From Holosporales bacterium (GTDB taxonomy: Bacteria > Pseudomonadota > Alphaproteobacteria > UBA3830 > JAIRMZ01), in assembly GCA_031258355.1 (NCBI GenBank), contig JAIRMZ010000097.1, forward strand, positions 1 through 14,044: a stretch of 14,044 nt of DNA, read 5' to 3'. Numbering within the stretch: position 1 is the stretch's first letter; each line of letters begins with the position of its first letter. The notes under the pieces are model-generated. The model worked only from the letters and a program-made list of their open reading frames with translations. It did not search any database and had not been told where the DNA came from. The position numbers and the translations under genes are program-made. Below, piece after piece: positions 1 through 6,582 of this stretch.

Positions 1-104
1 AGTGCTCCTTCCAACGGTGAAGAACTAGTGTCTTCTTCTGATTCCTGCGCAAGGGCAGAGACTCCCAACGCACAGAAAAGACCTATCGTGACAAGACGTC
101 TCAC
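1..104 (-). CDS. Small exported protein, N-terminal fragment (possibly DUF2155 family)
   Basis: Only the first 34 codons are in the window; the gene runs off the left edge. It starts with GTG inside the mlaD stop codon (GTGA overlap), which implies translational coupling to mlaD. The first residues form a clear Sec signal peptide: a basic MRRLV start, a hydrophobic stretch (TIGLFCALGVSA) and an Ala-Leu-Ala|Gln cleavage site near residue 20. The mature end that follows is acidic and Ser-rich (ESEEDTSSS). In many Alphaproteobacteria mlaD is followed by a small exported protein of the DUF2155 family, so that is my guess. It rests on context, because the fragment is too short to recognise a domain. 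The existence of an exported protein here is well supported; the family is not. Confidence 0.6.
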   Translation of the reverse strand, partial: MRRLVTIGLFCALGVSALAQESEEDTSSSPLEGA

Positions 105-544
105 TTCGTTCCGGAGGAAAACATCATTTTCCCGATCAGACCCTCAAGGCTGACAGAACCTTGGGTATGGATAAGCGTCTCTCCTTCCTTGAGAAAAACA
201 TCGTCACCTCCTGGCACGAGAGAGACGAACTTTCCTCCGATGAGGCCCTCACTCACAATCGCTGCCGTCGTGTCGCGTGGAACTTTAATGGAAGGGGTCA
301 ATTGCATCACAACGGAAACGAGGTAGCTTTCCGGGAGAAGGGAAATTTTTCTTACGCTTCCCACCTTGACTCCGCCGATTTTCACATCAGAACCGACGCC
401 GATGCCATCAATAGCGTCAAAAGAGGCCGAAAGGGTATAGCCTGCAGCACCTTCTCCTGCCGTATGGGTATACGCGAAGAGGAAAAAAGCTCCTGCCGTC
501 CCCAAAACAAAAAAACCAACGAGCGTTTCGAAAATCCGATCCAT
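101..544 (-). CDS. mlaD: MlaD: MCE-domain lipid-binding protein of the Mla transport system
   Basis: MlaD is the periplasmic, inner-membrane-anchored MCE protein that forms a ring on the MlaFEB ABC complex and carries phospholipids between the inner and outer membranes. The 147-residue protein has one N-terminal membrane anchor (about residues 7-26, Phe/Leu/Ala rich). The MCE domain follows, with the GIGVGSDVKIGGVKVG segment (47-62) and the GLIGGKFVSLVPGG segment (100-113), both typical of MlaD. Its length is normal for the alphaproteobacterial form. mlaE and mlaF, usually adjacent, are not beside it here: upstream is an LRR gene and downstream a coupled exported protein. A plausible promoter lies just upstream (572-601). 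A purine-rich AAGGA sits very close to the ATG. Identification is secure. Confidence 0.93.
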   Translation of the reverse strand: MDRIFETLVGFFVLGTAGAFFLFAYTHTAGEGAAGYTLSASFDAIDGIGVGSDVKIGGVKVGSVRKISLLPESYLVSVVMQLTPSIKVPRDTTAAIVSEGLIGGKFVSLVPGGDDVFLKEGETLIHTQGSVSLEGLIGKMMFSSGTK

Positions 545-571
545 TTCCTTCTTCTCTCAATTCTCAATTTT

Positions 572-601
572 ATTATGATATCAGAAAAGGTGCCCCTTCA
601 A
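572..601 (-). promoter_or_regulatory. Possible sigma-70-type promoter for mlaD
   Basis: Read on the minus strand, TTGAAG (596-601) and CATAAT (572-577) are separated by 18 bases and lie about 28 bases before the mlaD start codon. The surrounding sequence is AT-rich. This fits a housekeeping promoter and would let mlaD be expressed independently of the LRR gene upstream. It is a pattern match only. Confidence 0.35.
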
Positions 602-707
602 GCCTATACGTCTGCGGCGTTTTTCTTAAAGATAGAGAACCTTTCTTTCGCTATGCTTTCTTATCTGTTTGTAGTAAAGAGGGAGCTATTGAGAACGAAA
701 AACCCTC

Positions 708-2747
708 CTAAGGATCATCATACTCCCTCCCCCTTCCAGAGGCTTTCCTCAATCGAAAGAATTTTTGACTCATTGCCTTGTTCTGCCTGATGTACGCTCT
801 ATTTGGTAAATTATTTTTCTTCTGAGAAAGTTTCCAATATTTTTTCTTACTCCGATTCACGGGGGTTTCATTTAACGGATTTTGAGAGGATCTCTGCTCT
901 TGCTGAAAGGGGGCCCAACACCTCCTCTTTACGTTCCATTTCATGAATGGATCTCCTTCTGGAGATAGGACGATATTAACACCGATATCCCTGGTACTTC
1001 CCCAGTTAATATTACTTTTTGGTAACGAGATAGTCCTTCTTCTCCCGCGTTTAAGGGCAAAGGCCCCTATCCCAATACACCGCAACTGAGATTCTTGTTC
1101 AAACGAAATATAGTTCAGCGGGCAACCGCGGAAACAGCGTGATGCAATAAACTGCACAGTATTAGGAAGAGTGATTGTCTTTAGGTCAGATCCCTCGAAA
1201 GCACATTTCTCAATAATGCGTAATTGAGAAGCAGCTTCGCAGGAAACAGAGTGTAACAATGGGCAGAAACAAAATGCCCAACTTTTCACACAAACAACAT
1301 TTCTAGGAATAACGATCTCTCTTAGACCAGAACAAGCAAAGGTTCTCACTTCGATACGTTCTAAAGAGGAAGGAGAATCGAAAGAAAATTCGATCAGATT
1401 ATTACAATTGCCAAAACACCATGTCCCAAGAAAGGCAACCGTTCCGGGAAGAGTGATCTTTTCTAGACGGGAATATTGAAAAGCACTTTGTCCGATATCT
1501 CTCAAACAAGAATCTTCTTCAAAAAGTACATTCCTAAGACAAGAACAGAGTAAAAAGGCCTCATCATCAATATGTTCAACGTTCCTTGGAATGCAGATAA
1601 AAGATAATCGACTGCAAGAGCGGAAAGCCTCTGATCCGATACGCTGCAGCCGAGCCCCTTCTTCAAAGGTGACGGATGTTAAACTTCCACATAAGCAAAA
1701 ACATTCATTATCAAGAGTTTCTACGTTTCTGGGTATCAGAATAGATTCGATCGCAGAAAAATAACAAACCTTCTGACCGATAGTTCCCAAATAAGAATCT
1801 GGCTCAAACGAAATAGAGGAGAGAGAACGGCAAGAATGGAAACAATGACTTCCAATGTTTGTCACGTTCTTCGGAAGAATGATGGACTTTAGTGATGTTT
1901 CGCGGAAGGCCTCTGATTCTATATGTGTTAGTCGTGCATATTCTGAGAGAAAGGCGGATTTCAAAGAAGAACATTTACGAAAACATCTAGATCCAAGAAT
2001 TTCTACACTTTCTGGAATGAAGATATCTTTCAATGAAGACCGAGCAAAAGCCTCACTCCCTATTCTCACCAATTGAGCATTAGGAGAAAAGGAAACGGAA
2101 ACAAGGGAGAAACATTCAAAGAAACAATTTTTTCCTATATTGTTTACTGATTCAGGAATAGCAATCGATTTTAAACCGGACTTCTCAAAAGTCCCTTTCC
2201 CTATGCCCCGCAACCGAGAATTCTCTTCAAAGGAAAGAGAAGATAAAGCACGACAACAACCAAAACACTTACGCCCTAGAAATGTCACACAGTTGGGAAT
2301 AGTGATTGACTCTATTGAGGAAGCTCGAAAAGCCCTTGATCCGATACGCTCTAATTGGGAATCATTTTCAAAAGAAACACACCGCAATTGTAAACATCTG
2401 GAGAAGCAATCCCGCTCTAGAACCTCGATATTTCTCGATATGAGAACTGAAACGACACAAGATCCCTGAAAAGAGTTTGCGCTAATACTCTTCACGGACA
2501 AAGTCACTCTGTTTTCCTTATCGAAGACGTGAGGCAGGAGATAAATCTGACCGCGATATTCCTGTTCATCTTGGTAAATTGTCGCAGAATTTGACTTTTC
2601 GTATCCATTAACAGAGGCACAATCTCCTCTTCTGTTGTAGATGATCGGTAAATGGCCGCTAAAACTCCTCATGGCCGAAACCTCTCCAGAAAAATCTCCT
2701 AGGAGGATTTCCATAAAGCTTATTGTGATGACAATGAGCTTTTTCAT
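708..2747 (-). CDS. Exported BspA-type leucine-rich-repeat protein
   Basis: This is a 679-residue protein of the LRR_5 (BspA/TpLRR) type. It starts with a probable signal peptide (MKKLIVITISFMEILLG, cleavage likely after Val-Ser-Ala near residue 25). About 90 residues of unassigned sequence follow, then ten consecutive units of about 47 residues (114-585). Each unit pairs a half of the form CFxxCxxLxxVSFExxSxLxxIG with a half of the form AFxxSxLxxIxIPxxVxxLG. The last 94 residues are non-repetitive and strongly basic, with no membrane anchor visible. Such solenoids usually bind proteins, and in other bacteria BspA-like proteins act in adhesion and host contact; here a surface or secreted effector role is inference. 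Positions that are usually Ala (AFxxC) are Cys in eight of ten units. GGAAG lies 4 bases before the ATG. The gene is AT-richer than its neighbours and sits between housekeeping genes. Confidence 0.88.
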   Translation of the reverse strand: MKKLIVITISFMEILLGDFSGEVSAMRSFSGHLPIIYNRRGDCASVNGYEKSNSATIYQDEQEYRGQIYLLPHVFDKENRVTLSVKSISANSFQGSCVVSVLISRNIEVLERDCFSRCLQLRCVSFENDSQLERIGSRAFRASSIESITIPNCVTFLGRKCFGCCRALSSLSFEENSRLRGIGKGTFEKSGLKSIAIPESVNNIGKNCFFECFSLVSVSFSPNAQLVRIGSEAFARSSLKDIFIPESVEILGSRCFRKCSSLKSAFLSEYARLTHIESEAFRETSLKSIILPKNVTNIGSHCFHSCRSLSSISFEPDSYLGTIGQKVCYFSAIESILIPRNVETLDNECFCLCGSLTSVTFEEGARLQRIGSEAFRSCSRLSFICIPRNVEHIDDEAFLLCSCLRNVLFEEDSCLRDIGQSAFQYSRLEKITLPGTVAFLGTWCFGNCNNLIEFSFDSPSSLERIEVRTFACSGLREIVIPRNVVCVKSWAFCFCPLLHSVSCEAASQLRIIEKCAFEGSDLKTITLPNTVQFIASRCFRGCPLNYISFEQESQLRCIGIGAFALKRGRRRTISLPKSNINWGSTRDIGVNIVLSPEGDPFMKWNVKRRCWAPFQQEQRSSQNPLNETPVNRSKKKYWKLSQKKNNLPNRAYIRQNKAMSQKFFRLRKASGRGREYDDP
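993..2408 (-). repeat. Ten tandem ~141-base units encoding 47-residue double LRRs
   Basis: The units start at residues 114, 161, 208, 255, 302, 349, 397, 444, 491 and 538 of the LRR protein. All are 47 residues except the sixth (48, one extra residue near its middle) and the degenerate last one. The protein pattern is regular but the DNA copies are well diverged, so the array looks old and not recently expanded. Confidence 0.85.
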
Positions 2748-2766
2748 TTCGCTTCCAATTTTAGAT

Positions 2767-2795
2767 AAAATATACGATTAATTCAGCCGTGTCTA
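2767..2795 (-). promoter_or_regulatory. Possible promoter for the LRR gene
   Basis: On the minus strand TAGACA (2790-2795, overlapping the nth stop) is followed 17 bases later by TATTTT (2767-2772), with an overlapping TATATT. This lies about 20 bases before the LRR start codon, in a locally very AT-rich gap. Both boxes deviate from consensus, so the call is weak. Confidence 0.25.
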
Positions 2796-3428
2796 CATCA
2801 TTGTTTCTCTGCTCGGGCACCATTGTTGGACAACGCAATGAGCGCATTTTGGAGCACGTGCCTGACAAGTGTATCGTCCGTGAAGAATGAGCCAGTGGTG
2901 CGCACGCGGAAGATAGGAGGAAGGGACGCAGCGCTCCAAGTCTTCGCCAACCGCCTCCGGTGTTTTCGCTTGTGATAAGTGAAGGCGATGTGCGACACGA
3001 AAAACATGCGTATCTACCGCAATAACAGGCCACCCAAAGGCCACATTCAGTACCACGTTAGCGGTTTTGCGACCAACACCAGGAAGACTTTCAAGTGCTT
3101 CCCGTGAACAAGGCACTTGTCCTTCGTACCGCTCCACCAAAATTTCCGCCATGCGCAGGATATTACGGGCCTTTGTTTTGTAAAGGCCAATAATTTGGAT
3201 CTGTTGCGTAAACACAGCAGGTGCGAGTGCTAATAGCTCCTGTGGCGTGGAGAATTGCTGAAAGAGTGTCTTTGTCACCGCGTTGACACGGGTGTCTCTC
3301 GCTTGTGCTGAGAGGATAACCGCGACAAGGAGGGTAAAAGGATTCGTGTAAGTCAGCTCGAGTGTTGCCTCTGGACGCTCTGCACGGAGTGCTTGGAAAA
3401 TCGCTTCTACTCGCTCCTCACAATCCAC
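2793..3428 (-). CDS. nth: Endonuclease III (DNA glycosylase/AP lyase)
   Basis: Nth removes oxidised pyrimidines and nicks the abasic site in base-excision repair. The 211-residue product matches the usual length. It has the helix-hairpin-helix LPGVGRKTANVVL (115-127) with the catalytic lysine at 121, the catalytic aspartate in VDTHVFRVAHR (Asp139), and a complete C-terminal [4Fe-4S] loop of pattern C-x6-C-x2-C-x5-C (Cys188, 195, 198, 204). I chose the GTG at 3428 because it puts the N-terminus (DCEERVEAIFQAL) where the family starts. The open frame extends further upstream, but that stretch is the shadow of dapB. The start overlaps the end of dapB by 11 bases, and no clear Shine-Dalgarno is visible, so translation is probably coupled to dapB. 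One oddity is that the usual SAQATD reads SAQARD. Confidence 0.95.
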   Translation of the reverse strand: MDCEERVEAIFQALRAERPEATLELTYTNPFTLLVAVILSAQARDTRVNAVTKTLFQQFSTPQELLALAPAVFTQQIQIIGLYKTKARNILRMAEILVERYEGQVPCSREALESLPGVGRKTANVVLNVAFGWPVIAVDTHVFRVAHRLHLSQAKTPEAVGEDLERCVPSSYLPRAHHWLILHGRYTCQARAPKCAHCVVQQWCPSRETMM

Positions 3429-4176
3429 GGTCAGCAAGCATGTCAGCCAGCTTATACGCTTTTGGAGGGCGTGCACGAATCCATAAAGCCGCTTGGAGAG
3501 CCCCCCGAGCAAAAATGCGACGGTCCTGGGCCTGATGTTCAATCGTTAGAACTTCATCCGGTGCGAAGAAGTCTATCCGATGTGTTCCAACAACGGTTCC
3601 CCCTCGCTGACAAGAAAATCGGAGAGTTCCGGGAGCTCTTGGGTCTTCACGATACGGCAAGCGTGGCCACTCTGCTTTTTCCTGCAGAGAAGTGTTTGTC
3701 GCTCGCGCTAGTGCTTCTCCCAAAAACAAAGCTGTTCCCGAAGGGGCATCGGCCTTATAACGGTGATGCTTTTCCAGAATCTCAATGTCAACCGTCTCAC
3801 CCAGGAGGATCGCAGCTTGAGCGATAAGATGCGCCACAATCTGAATTCCTAAACTGAAATTGGGTTCATGAAGAATAGGGATTTTTTGGCTGGCTGCCAG
3901 GAGGGCTTGCTGCCCTTCCGTGTCAATTCCTGTTGTTCCTGTAACTAAAGCGCACCCCCCTTCAGCACAAGCAGCGGCTAAGGGGGAGATCTGGGAAGGA
4001 GCAGAAAAATCGACCATCACATCGACCTGAGAGCAAAGTGCTGTCACCTCTGTCGCCTGCACCAATCGCTCCACACTTCCTATAAGGACAATGGTCTCAG
4101 AAAACTCTTCTTTAATAAGATCTTGGATTGCCTTTCCCATGCGTCCTGATCCTCCAGAAAGGGCCAGGCGTAACAT
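3418..4176 (-). CDS. dapB: 4-hydroxy-tetrahydrodipicolinate reductase
   Basis: DapB carries out the NAD(P)H-dependent reduction in the diaminopimelate/lysine pathway, which supplies the peptidoglycan cross-linking residue. The 252-residue protein has the nucleotide-binding GGSGRMG (8-14), the TGTTG segment (79-83) and the catalytic signature EKHHRYKADAPSGTA (135-149) with His137/His138 and Lys141. The C-terminal IFARGALQAALW region is also typical. I chose the ATG at 4176: it gives the normal MLRLALSG start and has GAAGG eight bases upstream. A TTG at 4191, overlapping the stop of the preceding gene, would add five residues. The gene lies between the PurC-like gene and nth, with overlaps or near-overlaps, so these probably form one transcript. 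Retaining dapB suggests the organism still makes its own diaminopimelate. Confidence 0.96.
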   Translation of the reverse strand: MLRLALSGGSGRMGKAIQDLIKEEFSETIVLIGSVERLVQATEVTALCSQVDVMVDFSAPSQISPLAAACAEGGCALVTGTTGIDTEGQQALLAASQKIPILHEPNFSLGIQIVAHLIAQAAILLGETVDIEILEKHHRYKADAPSGTALFLGEALARATNTSLQEKAEWPRLPYREDPRAPGTLRFSCQRGGTVVGTHRIDFFAPDEVLTIEHQAQDRRIFARGALQAALWIRARPPKAYKLADMLADRGL

Positions 4177-4184
4177 AGTGTCGG

Positions 4185-4189
4185 CCTTC
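4185..4189 (-). promoter_or_regulatory. Ribosome binding site for dapB
   Basis: GAAGG on the minus strand, eight bases before the ATG at 4176. It overlaps the stop codon region of the preceding PurC-like gene and favours this ATG over the TTG at 4191. Confidence 0.6.
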
Positions 4190-4970
4190 AATCGCGTAAG
4201 CCTTTTTTAAACAGCTTGAGCCAAGCGGAGGATTCCCTCTTTTCCGGAGGCATTTCTGCGTCTAGAAGTCCCATTTTGCTTCCCAGTATTTTCTTCTGTT
4301 CTGCTGTGATGGGTTTCTCTTTATAGAGAGATAAGGTTGAGATATAAGCCCCTGTGTGGATATCCTTGAGACTGAGTGCGTCTGGTAAAGGCCCATCAAC
4401 GACGAGGGTATGAGAAGATTCTGTCACTGGGTCGAAGAACTGCCCAAATTGGAGGTGCAGATCACACAAGAGTAGGTTTGTTGCCATAAAGAAGCCAGAA
4501 AGAAAATCATGAACCCGGAGAGCGCAAGAAATGATATCCTGAAGATCGTCTTCCGTAATCCAGGAAAAGCCACGAATATGATCCTCCCCTACCAGCACGG
4601 GACACATACAGCTGTTTTCAGGATGTGCGTGATAATAGAATTCCAATAGGGGACGGGTCAGAGGGGTGCCTTCTGGGGATTGAAAGCGCGTTGCCAGGCT
4701 CTGGGAGACCACGGTGTGAGAAACGATCGAAATCGGCATGAGCTTGACGTCTTGAACCAGTAGCTCTCGCATATTGAGCTGCCGAACAAAATGCGTTTTG
4801 ATCCCGACATGATTCAGACAATCCATAAGATAGCCAGAGATTCGGCTATCGAGAACACCGCTCCCAGAGGCTTCCTCCCCTACAGGATCCTTGAAATGCT
4901 GGACGAGCAGGCCTTCTGCTGAGGAGGCATAGCAGATTCTTCGATCATCCTCAGAAATTTTACGTCGCAT
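4188..4970 (-). CDS. PurC-like protein lacking SAICAR-synthetase signature residues
   Basis: The 260-residue protein aligns along most of its length with alphaproteobacterial PurC (SAICAR synthetase, purine biosynthesis). The matching segments are LLVQHFKD (21-28), GVLDSRIS (38-45), GIKTHFVRQLNMRE (56-69), RPLLEFYYH (106-114), ALRVHDFLSGFF (150-161) and CDLHLQFG (169-176). The signature positions are changed, though. The N-terminal GKAK is DDRR (8-11). The E...RNxAAGS signature is S...HTVVSQS (Ser81, His85, Gln90). LxDxKxEFG is LCDLHLQFG (His172, Gln174). The ADExSPDxxR segment is VDGPLPDALS (191-200). The C-terminal DKDRFR region is absent. PurC catalysis is therefore unlikely. The frame is intact, so I call it a gene and not a pseudogene; it may be a pseudoenzyme with a new role. 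The ATG at 4970 was chosen over the GTG at 5018 because of a good ribosome binding site and agreement with the PurC N-terminus. Confidence 0.8.
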   Translation of the reverse strand: MRRKISEDDRRICYASSAEGLLVQHFKDPVGEEASGSGVLDSRISGYLMDCLNHVGIKTHFVRQLNMRELLVQDVKLMPISIVSHTVVSQSLATRFQSPEGTPLTRPLLEFYYHAHPENSCMCPVLVGEDHIRGFSWITEDDLQDIISCALRVHDFLSGFFMATNLLLCDLHLQFGQFFDPVTESSHTLVVDGPLPDALSLKDIHTGAYISTLSLYKEKPITAEQKKILGSKMGLLDAEMPPEKRESSAWLKLFKKGLRD

Positions 4971-4978
4971 TTGCTTTT

Positions 4979-4984
4979 CCCTCT
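4979..4984 (-). promoter_or_regulatory. Ribosome binding site for the PurC-like gene
   Basis: AGAGGG on the minus strand, eight bases before the ATG at 4970. It supports that start over the upstream GTG at 5018, which has no comparable site. Confidence 0.55.
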
Positions 4985-5073
4985 CTTGGAAAGAGTATCG
5001 CGTATAGGGAAATCGCACAAGCTGGGGAACCTTAGAGGAGGTTTTATAGAAGATTGTACGTAAAACACGCCCT

Positions 5074-6264
5074 TTATAGGGATCTTAAAGACCGCTGTGC
5101 TGCCAAAAAGCGCATATGGTCCGCTACGGTATGGACGCGAAGGTAATTAATCCCAAGAGAGGCGGCGTATTGCGAAAAGGCAAGAGTCTCAATGTCCCGG
5201 TCCTTGGCGGGGTAAGGGCCCAGGAGGCTAATAAACGACTTTCGTGCATGAGCAAGCATGACGGGGCATCCAAACTCTTGGAACGTCGAAAGTGTACGGA
5301 TGAGAGCAAGATTCTCTTGTCTCGTTTTCCCAAATCCTATGCCGGGATCAAGAACGATATTGTCCCTAGAGAAGCCTTGCTGGATAAGAGTCGCGATACG
5401 CTGCTCGATCCAAGATAAATCCGTTCCGGGTAATAGCGCCACCAATTTGGCCCCGCGTTCTGCGATCTTTCGCAAAGTAGAGGGCTGGAGATGGGCTTTG
5501 ATATCATTAAACCAAGAGAAAGGCTTTTCGAGAGCATAGGCGACAACTTCGTCAGAATAGGTATCGATCCCTAGGGGAAGGGTGCCTTGATAACGTTCGA
5601 GAACAGGAGCCAGTCGTGCGATTTCCTCTTTTGGGGGGATTTCTGTGTACCCAGGACGTGTAGACTGAGCTCCGAGCTCTATAACTGTGGCGCCAGCGGT
5701 TTCCATTTCTTGCATACGTTGTATAGCGGCTTCGGGTTCTAAAAACTGCCCTCCATCAGAAAAGGAATCTGGTGTCACGTTAACGATGCCCACAATTTTT
5801 GGTTCCAGCACAAAGCTCTGCAGGGGGATGTAGTCTTTTCCTGCTTCAGGGCAAAGTTGTTTCCCCATCAGCGCGAGCAGAGCTTGAAGAAAAGGACGAT
5901 GCCCTAGCTCTTTATGCGGAATCGTTAGAGAGGCCGTTTCCTGCTTGAGGTCATGGTAAAGGAGGATGTCGAGATCGATGGGGCGAGGTGCTTGAGAAAG
6001 ATGCTGAGGCGGGCGCCCCAAGCGGCACTCTATTTGCTGCAGATGTTGGAGGAGCGCCTCCGGAGAGAGGGAAGATTCCCCTGCCACAATCATATTGGCG
6101 TAAGGACGATTCCAAGAGGAGGGGACTCCCTCGGGAAGAATCGCTTCGGTTTCGAAGACTAGTGAGCTTTGGTGAATATCAAAGAACTCTGCCAGTGCGG
6201 CACAAGCCTGGCGTAAATAATCTAGACGATCCCCCTCATTACTGCCCAAGGATAGGTAAATCAT
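5074..6264 (-). CDS. folKP: Fused HPPK-DHPS folate enzyme (FolK-FolP)
   Basis: This is a bifunctional enzyme of folate synthesis: the N-terminal half (about 1-150) pyrophosphorylates 6-hydroxymethyl-dihydropterin and the C-terminal half (about 155-396) condenses it with p-aminobenzoate to dihydropteroate. The HPPK half starts IYLSLGSNEGDRL and has the magnesium-binding APRPIDLDILLY (92-103, Asp97 and Asp99). The DHPS half has GIVNVTPDSFSDGG (159-172), ELGAQSTRPG (196-205), IDTYS (Asp234), ND (253-254), DPGIGFGK (306-313), Lys342 and RVH (377-379), so the usual catalytic and binding residues are present. The usual SRK reads ARK. The ATG at 6264 puts the protein start at the conserved IYLSLGSN. 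A TTG 39 bases upstream would add residues not seen in the family. No good Shine-Dalgarno is visible. It is the first gene of the folKP-purC-like-dapB-nth block. Confidence 0.95.
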   Translation of the reverse strand: MIYLSLGSNEGDRLDYLRQACAALAEFFDIHQSSLVFETEAILPEGVPSSWNRPYANMIVAGESSLSPEALLQHLQQIECRLGRPPQHLSQAPRPIDLDILLYHDLKQETASLTIPHKELGHRPFLQALLALMGKQLCPEAGKDYIPLQSFVLEPKIVGIVNVTPDSFSDGGQFLEPEAAIQRMQEMETAGATVIELGAQSTRPGYTEIPPKEEIARLAPVLERYQGTLPLGIDTYSDEVVAYALEKPFSWFNDIKAHLQPSTLRKIAERGAKLVALLPGTDLSWIEQRIATLIQQGFSRDNIVLDPGIGFGKTRQENLALIRTLSTFQEFGCPVMLAHARKSFISLLGPYPAKDRDIETLAFSQYAASLGINYLRVHTVADHMRFLAAQRSLRSL

Positions 6265-6582
6265 AGTGTATGAAGCTAAGCAGAGGTGAGAGATTTTATG
6301 CAAGTCCTTAGTGGAAGTCGCTTTGTTATAGAGCGGGATGTCTGTTGCGTGTGTTGTCCTGACCTCTTGCAGACTTCCAACGAAAGCCGCCTCGATCTGG
6401 TTTACTTGTTAAGTGATTTGGATAAAAATGGTATTATTCAGAGAGTATCGACGATTTTTTGTATATTAAAATTGAAATAACAAAGGCTATCCTATTAATT
6501 TTTTTTCAGTTAAACCCTTGCACAAGGCGCTCTGCTGCCCTCACAAACAGGGAACCTGCCGAGCAATAGGAAAGGCTTCCCA
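6265..6582. other. Intergenic region between cmk and folKP
   Basis: About 318 bases without a convincing gene. A 64-codon plus-strand frame (6286-6480) has no recognisable features or ribosome binding site. The middle (about 6415-6515) is very AT-rich. The region should hold the end of the serS-cmk transcript and the promoter of the folKP block. I see an imperfect inverted repeat (6483-6496 with 6565-6578) and a TATAAC box read on the minus strand around 6330, but no properly spaced -35 element and no classic hairpin with a T tract. I see no tRNA or other known RNA. Confidence 0.6.
6483..6578 (-). repeat. Imperfect inverted repeat downstream of cmk
   Basis: The 14 bases at 6483-6496 (aaggctatcctatt) match the reverse complement of 6565-6578 (aataggaaaggctt) at 12 positions, with 68 bases between. 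In the cmk transcript this would form a long closing stem, and the loop could hold smaller nested stems (GCTC/GAGC around CCCT/AGGG). It may be part of the transcript end, but it does not look like a standard terminator. Confidence 0.35.

Noticed and set aside
670..710. Possible terminator after the LRR gene (GAGGG/CCCTC)
   Set aside because: The stem is short with wobble pairs, the loop is 19 bases, and no T tract follows the stem.
161..790. Plus-strand open frame of 209 codons across mlaD and its promoter region
   Set aside because: It is antisense to mlaD and the 3' end of the LRR gene, has no recognisable domain or ribosome binding site, and runs through a region with a clear gene on the other strand.
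1855..2469. Plus-strand open frames within the LRR gene
   Set aside because: They arise from the regular codon pattern of the repeats on the opposite strand and show no independent gene signals.
3429..3542. N-terminal extension of nth
   Set aside because: The added residues are read from the dapB sequence in another frame; Nth proteins begin near the GTG at 3428.
6312..6379. 8-base perfect inverted repeat (6312-6319 with 6372-6379) upstream of folKP, considered as a riboswitch stem
   Set aside because: The loop is 52 bases, about one such pair is expected by chance in a gap this size, and no known folate riboswitch elements are visible.
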